Shown here: in pieces, positions 38,158-46,948 of the stretch
Layout: each line of letters begins with the position of its first letter
How positions within the stretch are numbered: position 1 is the first letter of the stretch
Source of the DNA: Lachnospiraceae bacterium
GTDB taxonomy: Bacteria; Bacillota_A; Clostridia; Lachnospirales; Lachnospiraceae
DNA: 64,000 nucleotides
NCBI GenBank assembly: GCA_024683935.1
Contig: JAIKXV010000038.1
Coordinates: 24,194-88,193, forward strand
Direction of reading: 5' to 3'
Translations under genes and position numbers: made by a program
The notes under the pieces: generated by a model
What the model was told of the DNA's origin: nothing
What the model saw: only the letters and a program-made list of their open reading frames with translations
Databases searched by the model: none

Positions 38158-39207
38158 TCAGACGTTAATCCAGATAGCGTAGAATATGATAAGACTTATT
38201 ATAAATGTCAGCACGGAAATACCGGTGAGTTTAAGTGAGCTTACCGGCAGATCCCCGGTAAATTTACCGGTCTGTCCGTTCATGGCAAAGGTCCATTTTT
38301 TCCCGTTCCACTGGGTGGTGAGTATCCACACCGGCAGAAGGGCGTATCCGGTTGAATTGAATTTGATATCTACAACTTCGTTCTTCGTATTAAAGCCGTC
38401 ATGGGCTATGGTGCCGTGAAGCTTGTTTTTCACGGAAGTTTCCACACGTTTCTTTGCCCTGTCTATATCATCCTTTATCTCCACGTCGAATTTCTCCGCC
38501 ATGAATCCGGGAAGATAAGCTGTGGTAAATTCCTCAAGCTTGTCGAATGTATAGGGCTCTATGGAATCCATCAGATCGTCTGCCATTCTGACCGATGCAT
38601 CCGTCGGTACATTGGTAAATCCGATACGGCCCTTTCGAAGGGACTTATAATACTTTGTAACCTCGTAATTTCCTTCATCATGCTTATCGTAGGATTCGTA
38701 CTCACCCTCGGCATCCGCGGTACCGTTAAAGAGCCAGAAAGGCACGTACACACCCTGGATCTCTTCAACCTGGGAAGAAACCAGGAAATCCTTCGGCAGA
38801 AGGAATCTCTTTTCATAATATTCCTTATACTTTGCCACTGCCTGTTTTTTGGTAAATGCGAAGGGAACAACATAATCCGGCTTGAGTGCTCCGGTAAACT
38901 GTACCGGTGCCACAGTCTGATTACCGCAGTAAGGGCATCTGATGACAGCGGTATTGGCGTCAGTGATAAGCTCCGCTCCGCAGGATGAGCAGTTATATCC
39001 TCGCATGGAGCTTTCGTCTTCGCCCCAGCCTTTCTTCTCATCCTTTTCTCCAATCTTCTGCTCTTTCTCTGCAAAATGCTTTTCAACCTCTTCCCTGGAG
39101 AAGAGAGAATCACAGTATTCGCACTGCAGCTTTCCCTCTGTGGGGTTGAAAACCATGGAGCCGCCGCATTCGGGGCAGCTGAAAGACATTAATGAATGAT
39201 CTGCCAT
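38158..39207 (-). CDS. zinc-ribbon protein with C-terminal membrane helix
   Basis: A 349-residue protein starting at the ATG at 39207, which has AGGAGAA upstream; the longer frame to 39288 would overlap mnmA. Two zinc ribbons are visible: CPECGGSMVF with CEYCDSLF (about 9-33), and CSSCGAEL with CPYCGNQT (about 73-97). The middle is a large beta-rich domain (PFWLFNGTADAEGEYESY, YLPGFMAEKFDVEI), and residues 325-347 are hydrophobic, so it is tail-anchored. It resembles TFIIB-zinc-ribbon proteins annotated near transport or stress genes, of unknown role. It is 40 bases downstream of mnmA. Confidence 0.75.
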   Translation of the reverse strand: MADHSLMSFSCPECGGSMVFNPTEGKLQCEYCDSLFSREEVEKHFAEKEQKIGEKDEKKGWGEDESSMRGYNCSSCGAELITDANTAVIRCPYCGNQTVAPVQFTGALKPDYVVPFAFTKKQAVAKYKEYYEKRFLLPKDFLVSSQVEEIQGVYVPFWLFNGTADAEGEYESYDKHDEGNYEVTKYYKSLRKGRIGFTNVPTDASVRMADDLMDSIEPYTFDKLEEFTTAYLPGFMAEKFDVEIKDDIDRAKKRVETSVKNKLHGTIAHDGFNTKNEVVDIKFNSTGYALLPVWILTTQWNGKKWTFAMNGQTGKFTGDLPVSSLKLTGISVLTFIISLIIFYAIWINV

Positions 39208-39247
39208 AATATTCTCCTGAAAATGAAAAACAATATTTACTAAAGCA

Positions 39248-40327
39248 TTATACCACAGGTTTGCCGATAATGGTTCCCCCTCCGACAATCATTTCTCCAT
39301 CGTACATTACTACTGCCTGTCCCGGGGTTATAGCCCGCTGCGGTGCATCAAAGACTACCCTTATCCTGTCATTTCCGTCAGGAAAAACGGAAGCCGGCTG
39401 TTCCTTCTGATTATACCTGGTTCTGGCCCTTACCCTCATTTCGCCCTGAAGCGACGGGATGCTTATCCAGTTTACATGCTCCGCAAAGAGCATATCCGAA
39501 TAAAGCTCACTTTCATCCCCGACGTAAACAAGGTTTTTCTCCATATCCTTGCCGCTTACATAGAGACGTTCCGGAGCCGAAACCCCGAGGCCTCTTCTCT
39601 GCCCGTTTGTATAACGGACAGCCCCGTGGTGACGTCCCAGAATCTTTCCGTCCTTATTTACGATATCTCCGTCAGGATATGCTTTTCCCGTATATCTCTC
39701 CATAAATGAAGCGTAATCCCCGTCCGGAACAAAGCAAATATCCTGGCTGTCATGCTTTGCCGCATTGACAAAGCCGCAGTTTCCGGCTATCTTCCTCGTC
39801 TCCTCCTTTGAGATATCTCCCAGGGGAAATATCACATGGGATAACTGCTCCTGGGTCATCCCGTACAGCACATAGCTCTGGTCCTTTTCCGGAACCACCG
39901 CTTTTTTCAGTATGTACCTGCCGTTCTCATTCTTTTCCGTCCTGGCATAGTGTCCGGTGACCACATAGTCAAAACCCCTTGCCAGAGCTGTTTCCAGAAG
40001 CAGTCCGAACTTCATGAAGCTGTTGCAGTCTATACAGGGATTCGGTACTCCGCCCTCCTCATAGATCCGTATGAATTTCTTTATGACCAGGGACTCAAAT
40101 TCCCGGGAAAGGTCAATCACTTCAAAAGGGATGTCCAGCTTGTAAGCGATCTCCGCTGCATCATCCGTATCCTTGTCAGAGCAGCAGCTTTTTTCCGTGG
40201 CTTCCTTTTCATTGCCCCTGAATAAACGCATGGTGACTCCGGTACATTCAAATCCCCTTTCCTTCATGAGGAATGCTGCCACCGAGCTGTCCACTCCCCC
40301 GCTCATGGCTATAAGCGCCTTTTTCAT
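39248..40327 (-). CDS. mnmA: tRNA-uridine 2-sulfurtransferase
   Basis: A 359-residue MnmA that thiolates U34 of the Lys, Glu and Gln tRNAs. The PP-loop is ALIAMSGGVDSSVAAFLM. The two catalytic cysteines are in NPCIDCNSFMKFG and HDSQDICFVPDGDY. RTYTNGQRRGLG-type and GQAVVMYDGE segments complete the family pattern. It has a 116-base gap to the divergent EAL gene, with a promoter in that gap, and probably heads a transcript with the zinc-ribbon protein and the small peptide. Confidence 0.96.
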   Translation of the reverse strand: MKKALIAMSGGVDSSVAAFLMKERGFECTGVTMRLFRGNEKEATEKSCCSDKDTDDAAEIAYKLDIPFEVIDLSREFESLVIKKFIRIYEEGGVPNPCIDCNSFMKFGLLLETALARGFDYVVTGHYARTEKNENGRYILKKAVVPEKDQSYVLYGMTQEQLSHVIFPLGDISKEETRKIAGNCGFVNAAKHDSQDICFVPDGDYASFMERYTGKAYPDGDIVNKDGKILGRHHGAVRYTNGQRRGLGVSAPERLYVSGKDMEKNLVYVGDESELYSDMLFAEHVNWISIPSLQGEMRVRARTRYNQKEQPASVFPDGNDRIRVVFDAPQRAITPGQAVVMYDGEMIVGGGTIIGKPVV

Positions 40328-40395
40328 TTAAAATCTCCTGTAATAATGATTTTACCGCTAAAAATTATACATTTTAAATTATTCTATTTCATATT

Positions 40396-40425
40396 AATAT
40401 ATGCTATTCTATTGATAATCGTCAA
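40396..40425 (-). promoter_or_regulatory. mnmA promoter candidate
   Basis: On the minus strand TTGACG, 18 bases, TATATT, in the AT-rich gap between the divergent mnmA and EAL genes. It gives an mnmA leader of about 60 bases. Confidence 0.5.
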
Positions 40426-40443
40426 AAATTCTTCAGGTACTGT

Positions 40444-42438
40444 ATGAGAACGGAATTTATGAACTGGAATATGGACTACGGCCTGGCCTCCCTTTTCGTG
40501 CTGGCCGTGCTCCTTATATACAATATGGCAAGGCGTGAGCTTCCCATGAGGAAGAACTTCGTATTCAACACCCTGCTGATAACCATTGCTGTGGCAGACA
40601 TCCTGGATGTTTTTTCCACCTTTGCGCAAAAACACAGTATGTATTTCCCCGCTGCACTTATCTACTCCTCTGTTCTCTTTTACCATGCGGTCATCGTCGT
40701 TATTCCGGTACTGTTCTGTATAATGGTCATCATCATGACCGGCAGGCTGGGTATCGCCAGCAGGAACAGAAAGATTTTTACCATCCTTGCTTTTGCGGCA
40801 GTTGAGCTTTTGATCCTCACCAATCCCCTTACAGGCTTTGTATTTTCATATAATGTAACAGACGGATACACTCCTAAGCCCGGTATTATAGTGATGTTTG
40901 CCTTTGGATTATCCATTCTTTTCTATGGATGCTATTACATCAGCAAACACCGGGAAAACACACACCCTTCCCAAAGGATAGCAGCATATTTCTTCACTAT
41001 TGTAACCTTTTTGTCCTGCCTTACCCAGACAGTTCTGTTCCCCGGACTCCCCATAATCTGTTTCGGATTTACCATTTCCGTTCTCATAATGTATATCGCA
41101 GCCCAGAATACCGATTCCTACCGCGACCAGCGGACCGGGCTTTTTTCCAAGGATGGCTTCAACGCATTGCAGAAGGAGCTGTTCCGTGAAAGGAAAAAGA
41201 GTTCCTTCTTCTGTTTCACATTTGCAAATTATGATGTCCTGAAATCCACCTACGGTGACGAGATAATGCTTCCCTGCCTGAGGGACATTGCGTATTTCCT
41301 GAGGTCTGAGGTTTGTTCCGGGGATGTGATACCGTTTTATGTCCATAACGGACGCTTCCTTCTCATGAAGACCGGATTTTATGATTTTTCCGGCGAAAAA
41401 TTGCTGATAGATGAGCGTTTCCGGAAGCCCTGGGTCTTTTCCGATGTCAATTTCCAGTTCTCCCCGGCTTACGCCTATATCTCATCGGAACTGAAAATGT
41501 CCAGGATGATGGAGGTTCATTCCCTTATTGACAAGGCACTTTCCGAGGCATTCAAAAACGGAGCCTTTTCCTTTATCGCCATTGACGAAGATATTCTCTA
41601 CCAGACCAGGCATGAGATAAAGATAAGAAAAGCCCTGGATAAAGCCATCGATAATGACACTCTGGAGATATGGCTCCAGCCCATATGGAACGCTAAAACA
41701 AACCGTGTAAGTTCCGCAGAGGCTCTGGTACGCATCAATGACGAAGAGCTGGGCCTCATTTATCCCGATGAATTCATACAGACTGCGGAAGCAAACGGAA
41801 GCATCATGAAGCTCGGGCGCCAGGTTTACCGGAAGGTATGCGAATTCATCGCAACCCATGACATCAGGAAATACGGCGTGGAATATATAGAGATCAATCT
41901 GTCTCCCATTCAGTGCCTTAATGAACACCTGGCAGATGAACTGATCGCCATCAGAAAGACCTACGGAATCAGCTCCAGGCTTATCAATCTGGAGATCACC
42001 GAGACCGCAGCATCAGATTCACATATCATGGTAGAGAATATGCTTCATCTCTCCCGGGACGGTTTCTCCTTCTCACTGGACGATTACGGCACGGGATACT
42101 CAAATCTTGTCAATATGCTGTCCCTGCCCTTAAGCATTATTAAGATAGACAAATCCATCGTCTGGTCATATTTCGATCAGACCTTTGCCATCGCTGCCGG
42201 CGGAGAGAATTATATCCCCTCTCCCTTTGAGGGAGGCAGTGATAATAATATCCTGGAGGATCTGATCCCCATGTTCCAGGCCCGGGGATTAAAGGTTGTG
42301 TGTGAAGGAGTCGAGACCAGGGAAATGGCCAGGGTTCTTGAAGAGCTGGGCTGTGATTACATGCAGGGCTTCTTCTTCTCAAAACCTGTACCCGAAAGGG
42401 ATTTCATGAAATATGTAAAGTCAATGAATAAAACATAA
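40444..42438 (+). CDS. membrane-bound c-di-GMP phosphodiesterase with degenerate GGDEF
   Basis: A 664-residue protein. Residues 12-220 carry about seven membrane helices, a sensory input unit. Residues 225-375 are a GGDEF-like domain whose signature has decayed (YVHNGRFLLMKT at the active-site position), so no cyclase activity is expected. Residues 393-660 are an EAL domain with the catalytic and metal residues present: SAEALVR (Glu426), INLSP, LEITETA, SLDDYGTG (Asp546-Asp547), IKIDKS and CEGVET. Between IKIDKS and CEGVET it has about 15 extra residues, rich in Gly/Ser/Pro. It should hydrolyse c-di-GMP to pGpG. The next gene, a nucleobase permease, begins 14 bases later. Confidence 0.9.
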   Translation: MRTEFMNWNMDYGLASLFVLAVLLIYNMARRELPMRKNFVFNTLLITIAVADILDVFSTFAQKHSMYFPAALIYSSVLFYHAVIVVIPVLFCIMVIIMTGRLGIASRNRKIFTILAFAAVELLILTNPLTGFVFSYNVTDGYTPKPGIIVMFAFGLSILFYGCYYISKHRENTHPSQRIAAYFFTIVTFLSCLTQTVLFPGLPIICFGFTISVLIMYIAAQNTDSYRDQRTGLFSKDGFNALQKELFRERKKSSFFCFTFANYDVLKSTYGDEIMLPCLRDIAYFLRSEVCSGDVIPFYVHNGRFLLMKTGFYDFSGEKLLIDERFRKPWVFSDVNFQFSPAYAYISSELKMSRMMEVHSLIDKALSEAFKNGAFSFIAIDEDILYQTRHEIKIRKALDKAIDNDTLEIWLQPIWNAKTNRVSSAEALVRINDEELGLIYPDEFIQTAEANGSIMKLGRQVYRKVCEFIATHDIRKYGVEYIEINLSPIQCLNEHLADELIAIRKTYGISSRLINLEITETAASDSHIMVENMLHLSRDGFSFSLDDYGTGYSNLVNMLSLPLSIIKIDKSIVWSYFDQTFAIAAGGENYIPSPFEGGSDNNILEDLIPMFQARGLKVVCEGVETREMARVLEELGCDYMQGFFFSKPVPERDFMKYVKSMNKT

Positions 42439-42452
42439 AGGAGAGTAAACCC

Positions 42453-43832
42453 ATGTCAAACGAAGTAAATAAAACGGAGATCGGGGATGGCCCCATCTGG
42501 GATGCCTCGGTCTTGAGTATGCCGGAGGTATTCGCCCTTGGATTCCAGCATATGTTTGCAATGTTCGGAGCTACCGTGCTGGTACCCGTTATCACCGGTC
42601 TTTCAGTATCCACAACTCTTCTATTCGCCGGTCTCGGCACCCTTCTTTTTCACCTGATATCCAAGAAAAAAGTACCTGCATTTTTAGGTTCATCCTTTGC
42701 TTTTCTGGCCGGCTATGCTGCAATTGCGCCAAACGGCGAAAAGGAACTGCTGCCTTACGCCTGCTTCGGTGTAGCGGTATCGGGTCTTCTGTACCTCGTC
42801 CTGGCAGGACTCTTCAAGGCTTTCGGAGCCAATAAGGTAATGAAATTCTTCCCACCTGTGGTTACAGGTCCGATAATCATTGCCATCGGACTGAACTTAA
42901 GCCAGTCCGCGATCGAGAACTGTTCCACCCACTGGTGGGTTGCACTTGTAGCCATAGCGATAATAGTGATCTGCAATATCTGGGGAAAGGGAATGATAAA
43001 GATCATTCCGATAATCTGCGGTGTGGCAGGATCGTATCTGGCAGCTGCCGCTGCGGGCATCATTGATTTCACCCCTGTTTTGGAAGCGCCCTGGATAGGT
43101 TTCCCTGTAGCCTGGGACCGCACGGTATTTTCATTATTTACCGGAGGAAATGCTGATTCCGCCCTTCTTATCACTGCGGTAGTCACTATCGTTCCCATTT
43201 CCTTTGCTACAATGATGGAACATATCGGAGACGTATCCGCCATTTCCTCCACTGTCGGCAAAAACTTTATCAAGGATCCGGGACTCCATCGAACCCTTAC
43301 CGGTGACGGTCTGGCCACAACCCTTGCTTCCCTCTTCGGAGCACCTGCAAATACCACTTACGGTGAAAATACCGGAGTGCTTACGATAACAGAGGTCTAT
43401 GACCCGAAGATCATACGTCTGGCTGCCATATTTGCCATCATCTTCTCATTCTGTCCCAAGTTCTCGGCAATAATAGAAGTTATGCCCGCTGCGACCATGG
43501 GCGGTATTTCACTTGTGCTCTATGGCATGATCTCTGCTGTCGGTGTCAGGAATATCGTTGAAACGAAAGTAGATTTCAGTAAAAGCCGCAATGTGATCAT
43601 CGCGGCTCTTATCCTGGTTCTCTCCATCGGTATCAATTATTCTTCCCTGGGTGCCATTACCTTTGATCTGTTCGGGATGAACATCGCCTTCTCAGGTCTT
43701 GCTGTCGGCTCCTTCGTAGGAATAGTGCTGAACGCCATACTTCCGGAAAAAGATTATAAATTTGAAAATGACGAACCGAACTCCACCGGAGTGGAGTTCG
43801 AGATCGTTCAGGGTAAATCCTTAAGCGAGTGA
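42453..43832 (+). CDS. uraA: NCS2-family uracil/xanthine permease
   Basis: A 459-residue permease with about 14 membrane segments. Family blocks are FGATVLVPVITGLSVSTTLL, PAFLGSSFAF, MMEHIGDVSAIS (the catalytic Glu in the helix-8 region) and NTTYGENTGVLTITEVYDPK. The first 14 residues are polar. The sequence is closer to the uracil type (UraA) than to the purine type. An AAAGGAGAG ribosome site follows the EAL gene stop, so the two are co-transcribed. Its 3' end faces the isomerase gene with a four-base gap. Confidence 0.93.
   Translation: MSNEVNKTEIGDGPIWDASVLSMPEVFALGFQHMFAMFGATVLVPVITGLSVSTTLLFAGLGTLLFHLISKKKVPAFLGSSFAFLAGYAAIAPNGEKELLPYACFGVAVSGLLYLVLAGLFKAFGANKVMKFFPPVVTGPIIIAIGLNLSQSAIENCSTHWWVALVAIAIIVICNIWGKGMIKIIPIICGVAGSYLAAAAAGIIDFTPVLEAPWIGFPVAWDRTVFSLFTGGNADSALLITAVVTIVPISFATMMEHIGDVSAISSTVGKNFIKDPGLHRTLTGDGLATTLASLFGAPANTTYGENTGVLTITEVYDPKIIRLAAIFAIIFSFCPKFSAIIEVMPAATMGGISLVLYGMISAVGVRNIVETKVDFSKSRNVIIAALILVLSIGINYSSLGAITFDLFGMNIAFSGLAVGSFVGIVLNAILPEKDYKFENDEPNSTGVEFEIVQGKSLSE
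43777..43800. terminator. perfect hairpin inside the uraA 3' end
   Basis: CGAACTCCAC and GTGGAGTTCG form an uninterrupted ten-base-pair stem with a four-base loop, inside the last codons of uraA. There is no U-tract on either side. It is the only strong structure near the junction of the convergent uraA and isomerase genes, so it may slow polymerase from both sides (inference). Confidence 0.4.
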
Positions 43833-43836
43833 TACA

Positions 43837-45312
43837 TCAGGCAAAGGGATTCTCATCCACGTACCTGTCTCCTTCGGGATGATTGTATCCGATCTCCTTC
43901 GGATCCACGCCGATATACTTCAATGCTTCGTAAAGGGACTTTCCATAGTGTCCGAACATTACGGCACCGTGGTGAGGATAGTTCTTTCCGATAAGCTCGT
44001 ATCTGTAGAACCTGCCCATCTCCTTTATCGCGAATACACCTATGCCGCCGAAGGACTGTGTAGCAACGGGAAGTACTTCACCCTCTGCTGCATAAGCCCT
44101 GAGAACACAGTCAGCAGTAGACTGGAGGCGGTAGAAGGTGATATCTCCGGGATTGATGTCTCCCTCGATGGTTCCTTCACACCACTCTGCGGGATGGGTA
44201 TTGGCCATGATCTTCTGATAATCAAGGTGTGCTCCATGTATCTTTGAGGAGCAGGTATTTCCGCAGTGGAATCCCATGAAGGTGTCGCTGTGCTTATAGT
44301 CGAACTTGCCTTCAATGCTCTCCTTATACATATCCTTCGGAACGGAATTGTTGATGTCCAGAAGGGTTACGGGCTCTCCGCTGATGCAGAGACCGATATA
44401 CTCTGAAAGTGTTCCGTAAATATCAACCTCACAGGAAACGGGTATTCCTCTTCCGGTCAGGCGGCTGTTAACATAGCAGGGCACGAAACGGAACATATCC
44501 TGGAAGGCAGGCCAGCACTTGGTTGAAAGTGCCACATACTTCCTGTAACCCTTATGCTCCTCTACCCAGTCAAGAAGTGTGAGCTCATACTGAGCAAGCT
44601 TCGGAAGCATCTTGTTGTCGCCCAGCTCCCTGGTCATATCGGCAACCACTTCAGGGATCCTCTTGTCACCCTCATGCTTCTGGTATGACTCGAAAAGATC
44701 CAGCTCTGACTCTTCCTCTATCTCTATTCCCAGATTGTAAAGCTGCTTTATAGGAGCATTGCAGGCAAGGAAGTTTGCAGGACGGGGACCAAAGGATATG
44801 ATCTTAAGCTCTGATAAACCTACAGCAACCCTTGCTATGGGCAGGAACTCGTGTATCATATCGGCACAGTCCTCAGCATCTCCCACGGGATATGAAGGTA
44901 TCCAAGCCTTTGTGTTACGAAGGGCCAGATTGTAGCTTGCATTCAGCATTCCGCAGAAAGCATCGCCTCTTCCGGTTATTCCGAGAGTTCCCTTGGACTC
45001 CTCTGCTGCAGCGCAGAACATCTTCGGTCCGTCGAAATGCTTTGCAAGCAGTGTCTCGGATATTTCCGGACCAAAATTTCCAAGGTATACGCAGAGCGCA
45101 TTACATTCATTTTTCTTGATGTCATTAAGAGCATCCACCATATCGGTCTCACTCTCAACGATGGTTACGGGGCACTCGTAGATATCATCTGCGCCGTACT
45201 TCTTCGTATATGCCTCAACAAGCGCTTTTCTCCTGTTTACAGCGAGAGGCGCAGGGAAGCAGTCTCTGGATACGGCAACAATGCCTACTTTGATCTTTGG
45301 GATATTGTTCAT
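43837..45312 (-). CDS. L-fucose/L-arabinose isomerase-fold sugar isomerase
   Basis: A 491-residue protein of the L-fucose isomerase-like superfamily. Landmarks are VGIVAVSRDCFPAPLAVNRR at the N-terminus, a Rossmann-like first half, and a C-terminal active-site half with PVSCEVDIYGTLSEYI (metal-binding Glu and Asp), FMGFHCGNTC and YPHHGAVMFGH (metal-binding His). It should interconvert an aldose and a ketose with Mn2+. It is last in a xylulokinase/ABC transporter operon where XylA would be expected, so its sugar could be D-xylose, L-arabinose or another pentose. The substrate cannot be read from the sequence. An AAGGAGAA ribosome site precedes the start. Confidence 0.8.
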   Translation of the reverse strand: MNNIPKIKVGIVAVSRDCFPAPLAVNRRKALVEAYTKKYGADDIYECPVTIVESETDMVDALNDIKKNECNALCVYLGNFGPEISETLLAKHFDGPKMFCAAAEESKGTLGITGRGDAFCGMLNASYNLALRNTKAWIPSYPVGDAEDCADMIHEFLPIARVAVGLSELKIISFGPRPANFLACNAPIKQLYNLGIEIEEESELDLFESYQKHEGDKRIPEVVADMTRELGDNKMLPKLAQYELTLLDWVEEHKGYRKYVALSTKCWPAFQDMFRFVPCYVNSRLTGRGIPVSCEVDIYGTLSEYIGLCISGEPVTLLDINNSVPKDMYKESIEGKFDYKHSDTFMGFHCGNTCSSKIHGAHLDYQKIMANTHPAEWCEGTIEGDINPGDITFYRLQSTADCVLRAYAAEGEVLPVATQSFGGIGVFAIKEMGRFYRYELIGKNYPHHGAVMFGHYGKSLYEALKYIGVDPKEIGYNHPEGDRYVDENPFA

Positions 45313-45352
45313 TGTGATTCTCCTTTTATTAATGTTTTTATAATGAATATCC

Positions 45353-45386
45353 TGTCATCCCATGGGCGTCGGCTCAAAGGATCTTA
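45353..45386 (-). repeat. dispersed short inverted-repeat element, divergent copy 3
   Basis: On the minus strand it begins AAGATCCTTTGAGCCGACGC and ends GGGATGACA. It shares both ends with copies 1 and 2 (AAGAT... and ...GATGACA) but has a longer centre. It lies 17 bases after the xylulokinase stop codon, in the same orientation to the gene as the other copies. Membership in the family is less certain than for copies 1 and 2. Confidence 0.35.
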
Positions 45387-45402
45387 AGGTTCTTCACTTT
45401 GA

Positions 45403-46875
45403 TCATACGATCTTCGGGAATACCGGCTTCAGCGCAGGATAAAGCGTCTTAAACTGCTGATATTTCTCTTCGTACTTTTTAACAAGTTCAGGTTCCGGTT
45501 CAATGGTCTCCTTTACCTTGACTATAGCCTTTGCCGCCTCTACCACATTTGCATATTCACCACAGGCTACCATGACGAGCATGGCACCTCCCATGCCGGG
45601 GCCCTCTTCGGATACGGGAACATCCACCTTCATATTCAGGATATTGGCGATCATCTTGCGTTCGATGGGGCTTCTTCCACCGCCTCCGCAGATCTTGGTG
45701 CGTTCCGGGTTCACTCCGATGGATCTGGCCGCTTCCACCATGTCTCTGGTAGCAAAAGCCATGCCTTCCATAACCGCCTGCATGATATCGTATCTCGTGG
45801 TATCTAATGTTATGCCGGTAAGGGTTCCTCTGGCATTGGGATCATTCCAGGGGCTTCTCTCACCCATAAGATAAGGCAGGAAGAATACATGGTTCTCGCC
45901 CAGATTCTTGTTCATTCCGCCCTCTTCTCCCGCATAGTCCTTGGTCTTCAGGATATCCTCCATCCACCACTTCTTCGTGCTGGCTGCGGAAAGCATGCAT
46001 CCCATCAGATGGAAGGTTCCGTCTGCATGGTCAAAGGAGTGCAGTGCATTATTGGGGTCCACGCCGAACTTATCTGATGAAATAAATACGGTTCCGCTGG
46101 TACCGAGAGAAACATTACACATACCGTTGCCCACGGTTCCCGTGCCCACAGCTGCCGCAGCGTTGTCTCCGGCACCTGCAGCGATCACAACATCTGTTGA
46201 CAGACCGCATTTATCAGCTATCTCTTTCTTTAAGGTTCCGACCTTCTCATAGCTCTCAAAGAGCTTCGGAAGCTGATCCTCGGTGATACCGCAGATCTTC
46301 AGCATCTCTGCTGACCACTTCCTGTTCTTTACGTCTAAAAGCAGCATACCAGAAGCATCGGAATAATCAGTGCAGAAGGTTCCGGACAGCTTATATGCCA
46401 AATAGTCCTTCGGCAGCATTATCTTCTTTATCTTCTTGAAATTCTCAGGCTCGTTTTTCTGCATCCAAAGGATCTTCGGAGCCGTGAAGCCTGCAAACGC
46501 TATGTTTGCTGTATATTCGGAAAGCTTGTCCTTTCCTATCTCATTATTCAGATAGTCCACCTCTGCGGTAGTACGGTTGTCATTCCAGAGGATAGCGGGA
46601 CGGATAACGTTGTCATTCTCATCCAGGGCAACGAGACCGTGCATCTGTCCGCCGAAGCTGATACCCTTTACGTCAGCTTTGTTGATTCCCTCCGTGATCT
46701 CCTGCAGGGCTTCCATGGTCTTATCAAACCACTCCTCGGGAGCCTGCTCTGACCACCCGGGATGCGGAAACATAAGAGGATAATCCCTTGATACTGTCTT
46801 CTTTATCTCCCCCTTCTCATCGCAGAGAAGAAGCTTGACTGATGAGGTTCCAAGATCGATTCCAATATAAAGCAT
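45403..46875 (-). CDS. xylB: xylulokinase
   Basis: A 490-residue FGGY-family kinase. It begins MLYIGIDLGTSSVKLLLCDE (phosphate 1 loop). GISFGGQMHGLVALD with ILWNDNRT is the xylulokinase-type substrate region, and GGGGRSPIERKMIANIL is the FGGY signature 2 region. It phosphorylates D-xylulose to xylulose-5-phosphate for the pentose phosphate pathway. It lies between the transporter genes and the isomerase gene, with an 11-base-pair hairpin just upstream and an AAAAGGAGAAA ribosome site. Confidence 0.93.
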   Translation of the reverse strand: MLYIGIDLGTSSVKLLLCDEKGEIKKTVSRDYPLMFPHPGWSEQAPEEWFDKTMEALQEITEGINKADVKGISFGGQMHGLVALDENDNVIRPAILWNDNRTTAEVDYLNNEIGKDKLSEYTANIAFAGFTAPKILWMQKNEPENFKKIKKIMLPKDYLAYKLSGTFCTDYSDASGMLLLDVKNRKWSAEMLKICGITEDQLPKLFESYEKVGTLKKEIADKCGLSTDVVIAAGAGDNAAAAVGTGTVGNGMCNVSLGTSGTVFISSDKFGVDPNNALHSFDHADGTFHLMGCMLSAASTKKWWMEDILKTKDYAGEEGGMNKNLGENHVFFLPYLMGERSPWNDPNARGTLTGITLDTTRYDIMQAVMEGMAFATRDMVEAARSIGVNPERTKICGGGGRSPIERKMIANILNMKVDVPVSEEGPGMGGAMLVMVACGEYANVVEAAKAIVKVKETIEPEPELVKKYEEKYQQFKTLYPALKPVFPKIV

Positions 46876-46903
46876 ACCTTTCTCCTTTTTTCTTTTATAA
46901 TAA

Positions 46904-46929
46904 TGGCTCCGTATGAAAATACGGAGCCA
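46904..46929 (-). terminator. intercistronic hairpin between permease and xylB
   Basis: TGGCTCCGTAT and ATACGGAGCCA form an eleven-base-pair stem with a four-base loop. On the minus strand TTATTAT follows, a weak U-run. It probably lowers, but does not stop, transcription into xylB. Confidence 0.6.
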
Positions 46930-46948
46930 CGATCACATTTTTTTTCTC

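Noticed and set aside
39208..39288. Longer N-terminus of the zinc-ribbon protein
   Set aside because: It would overlap mnmA by about 40 bases and has no ribosome site; the ATG at 39207 has AGGAGAA.
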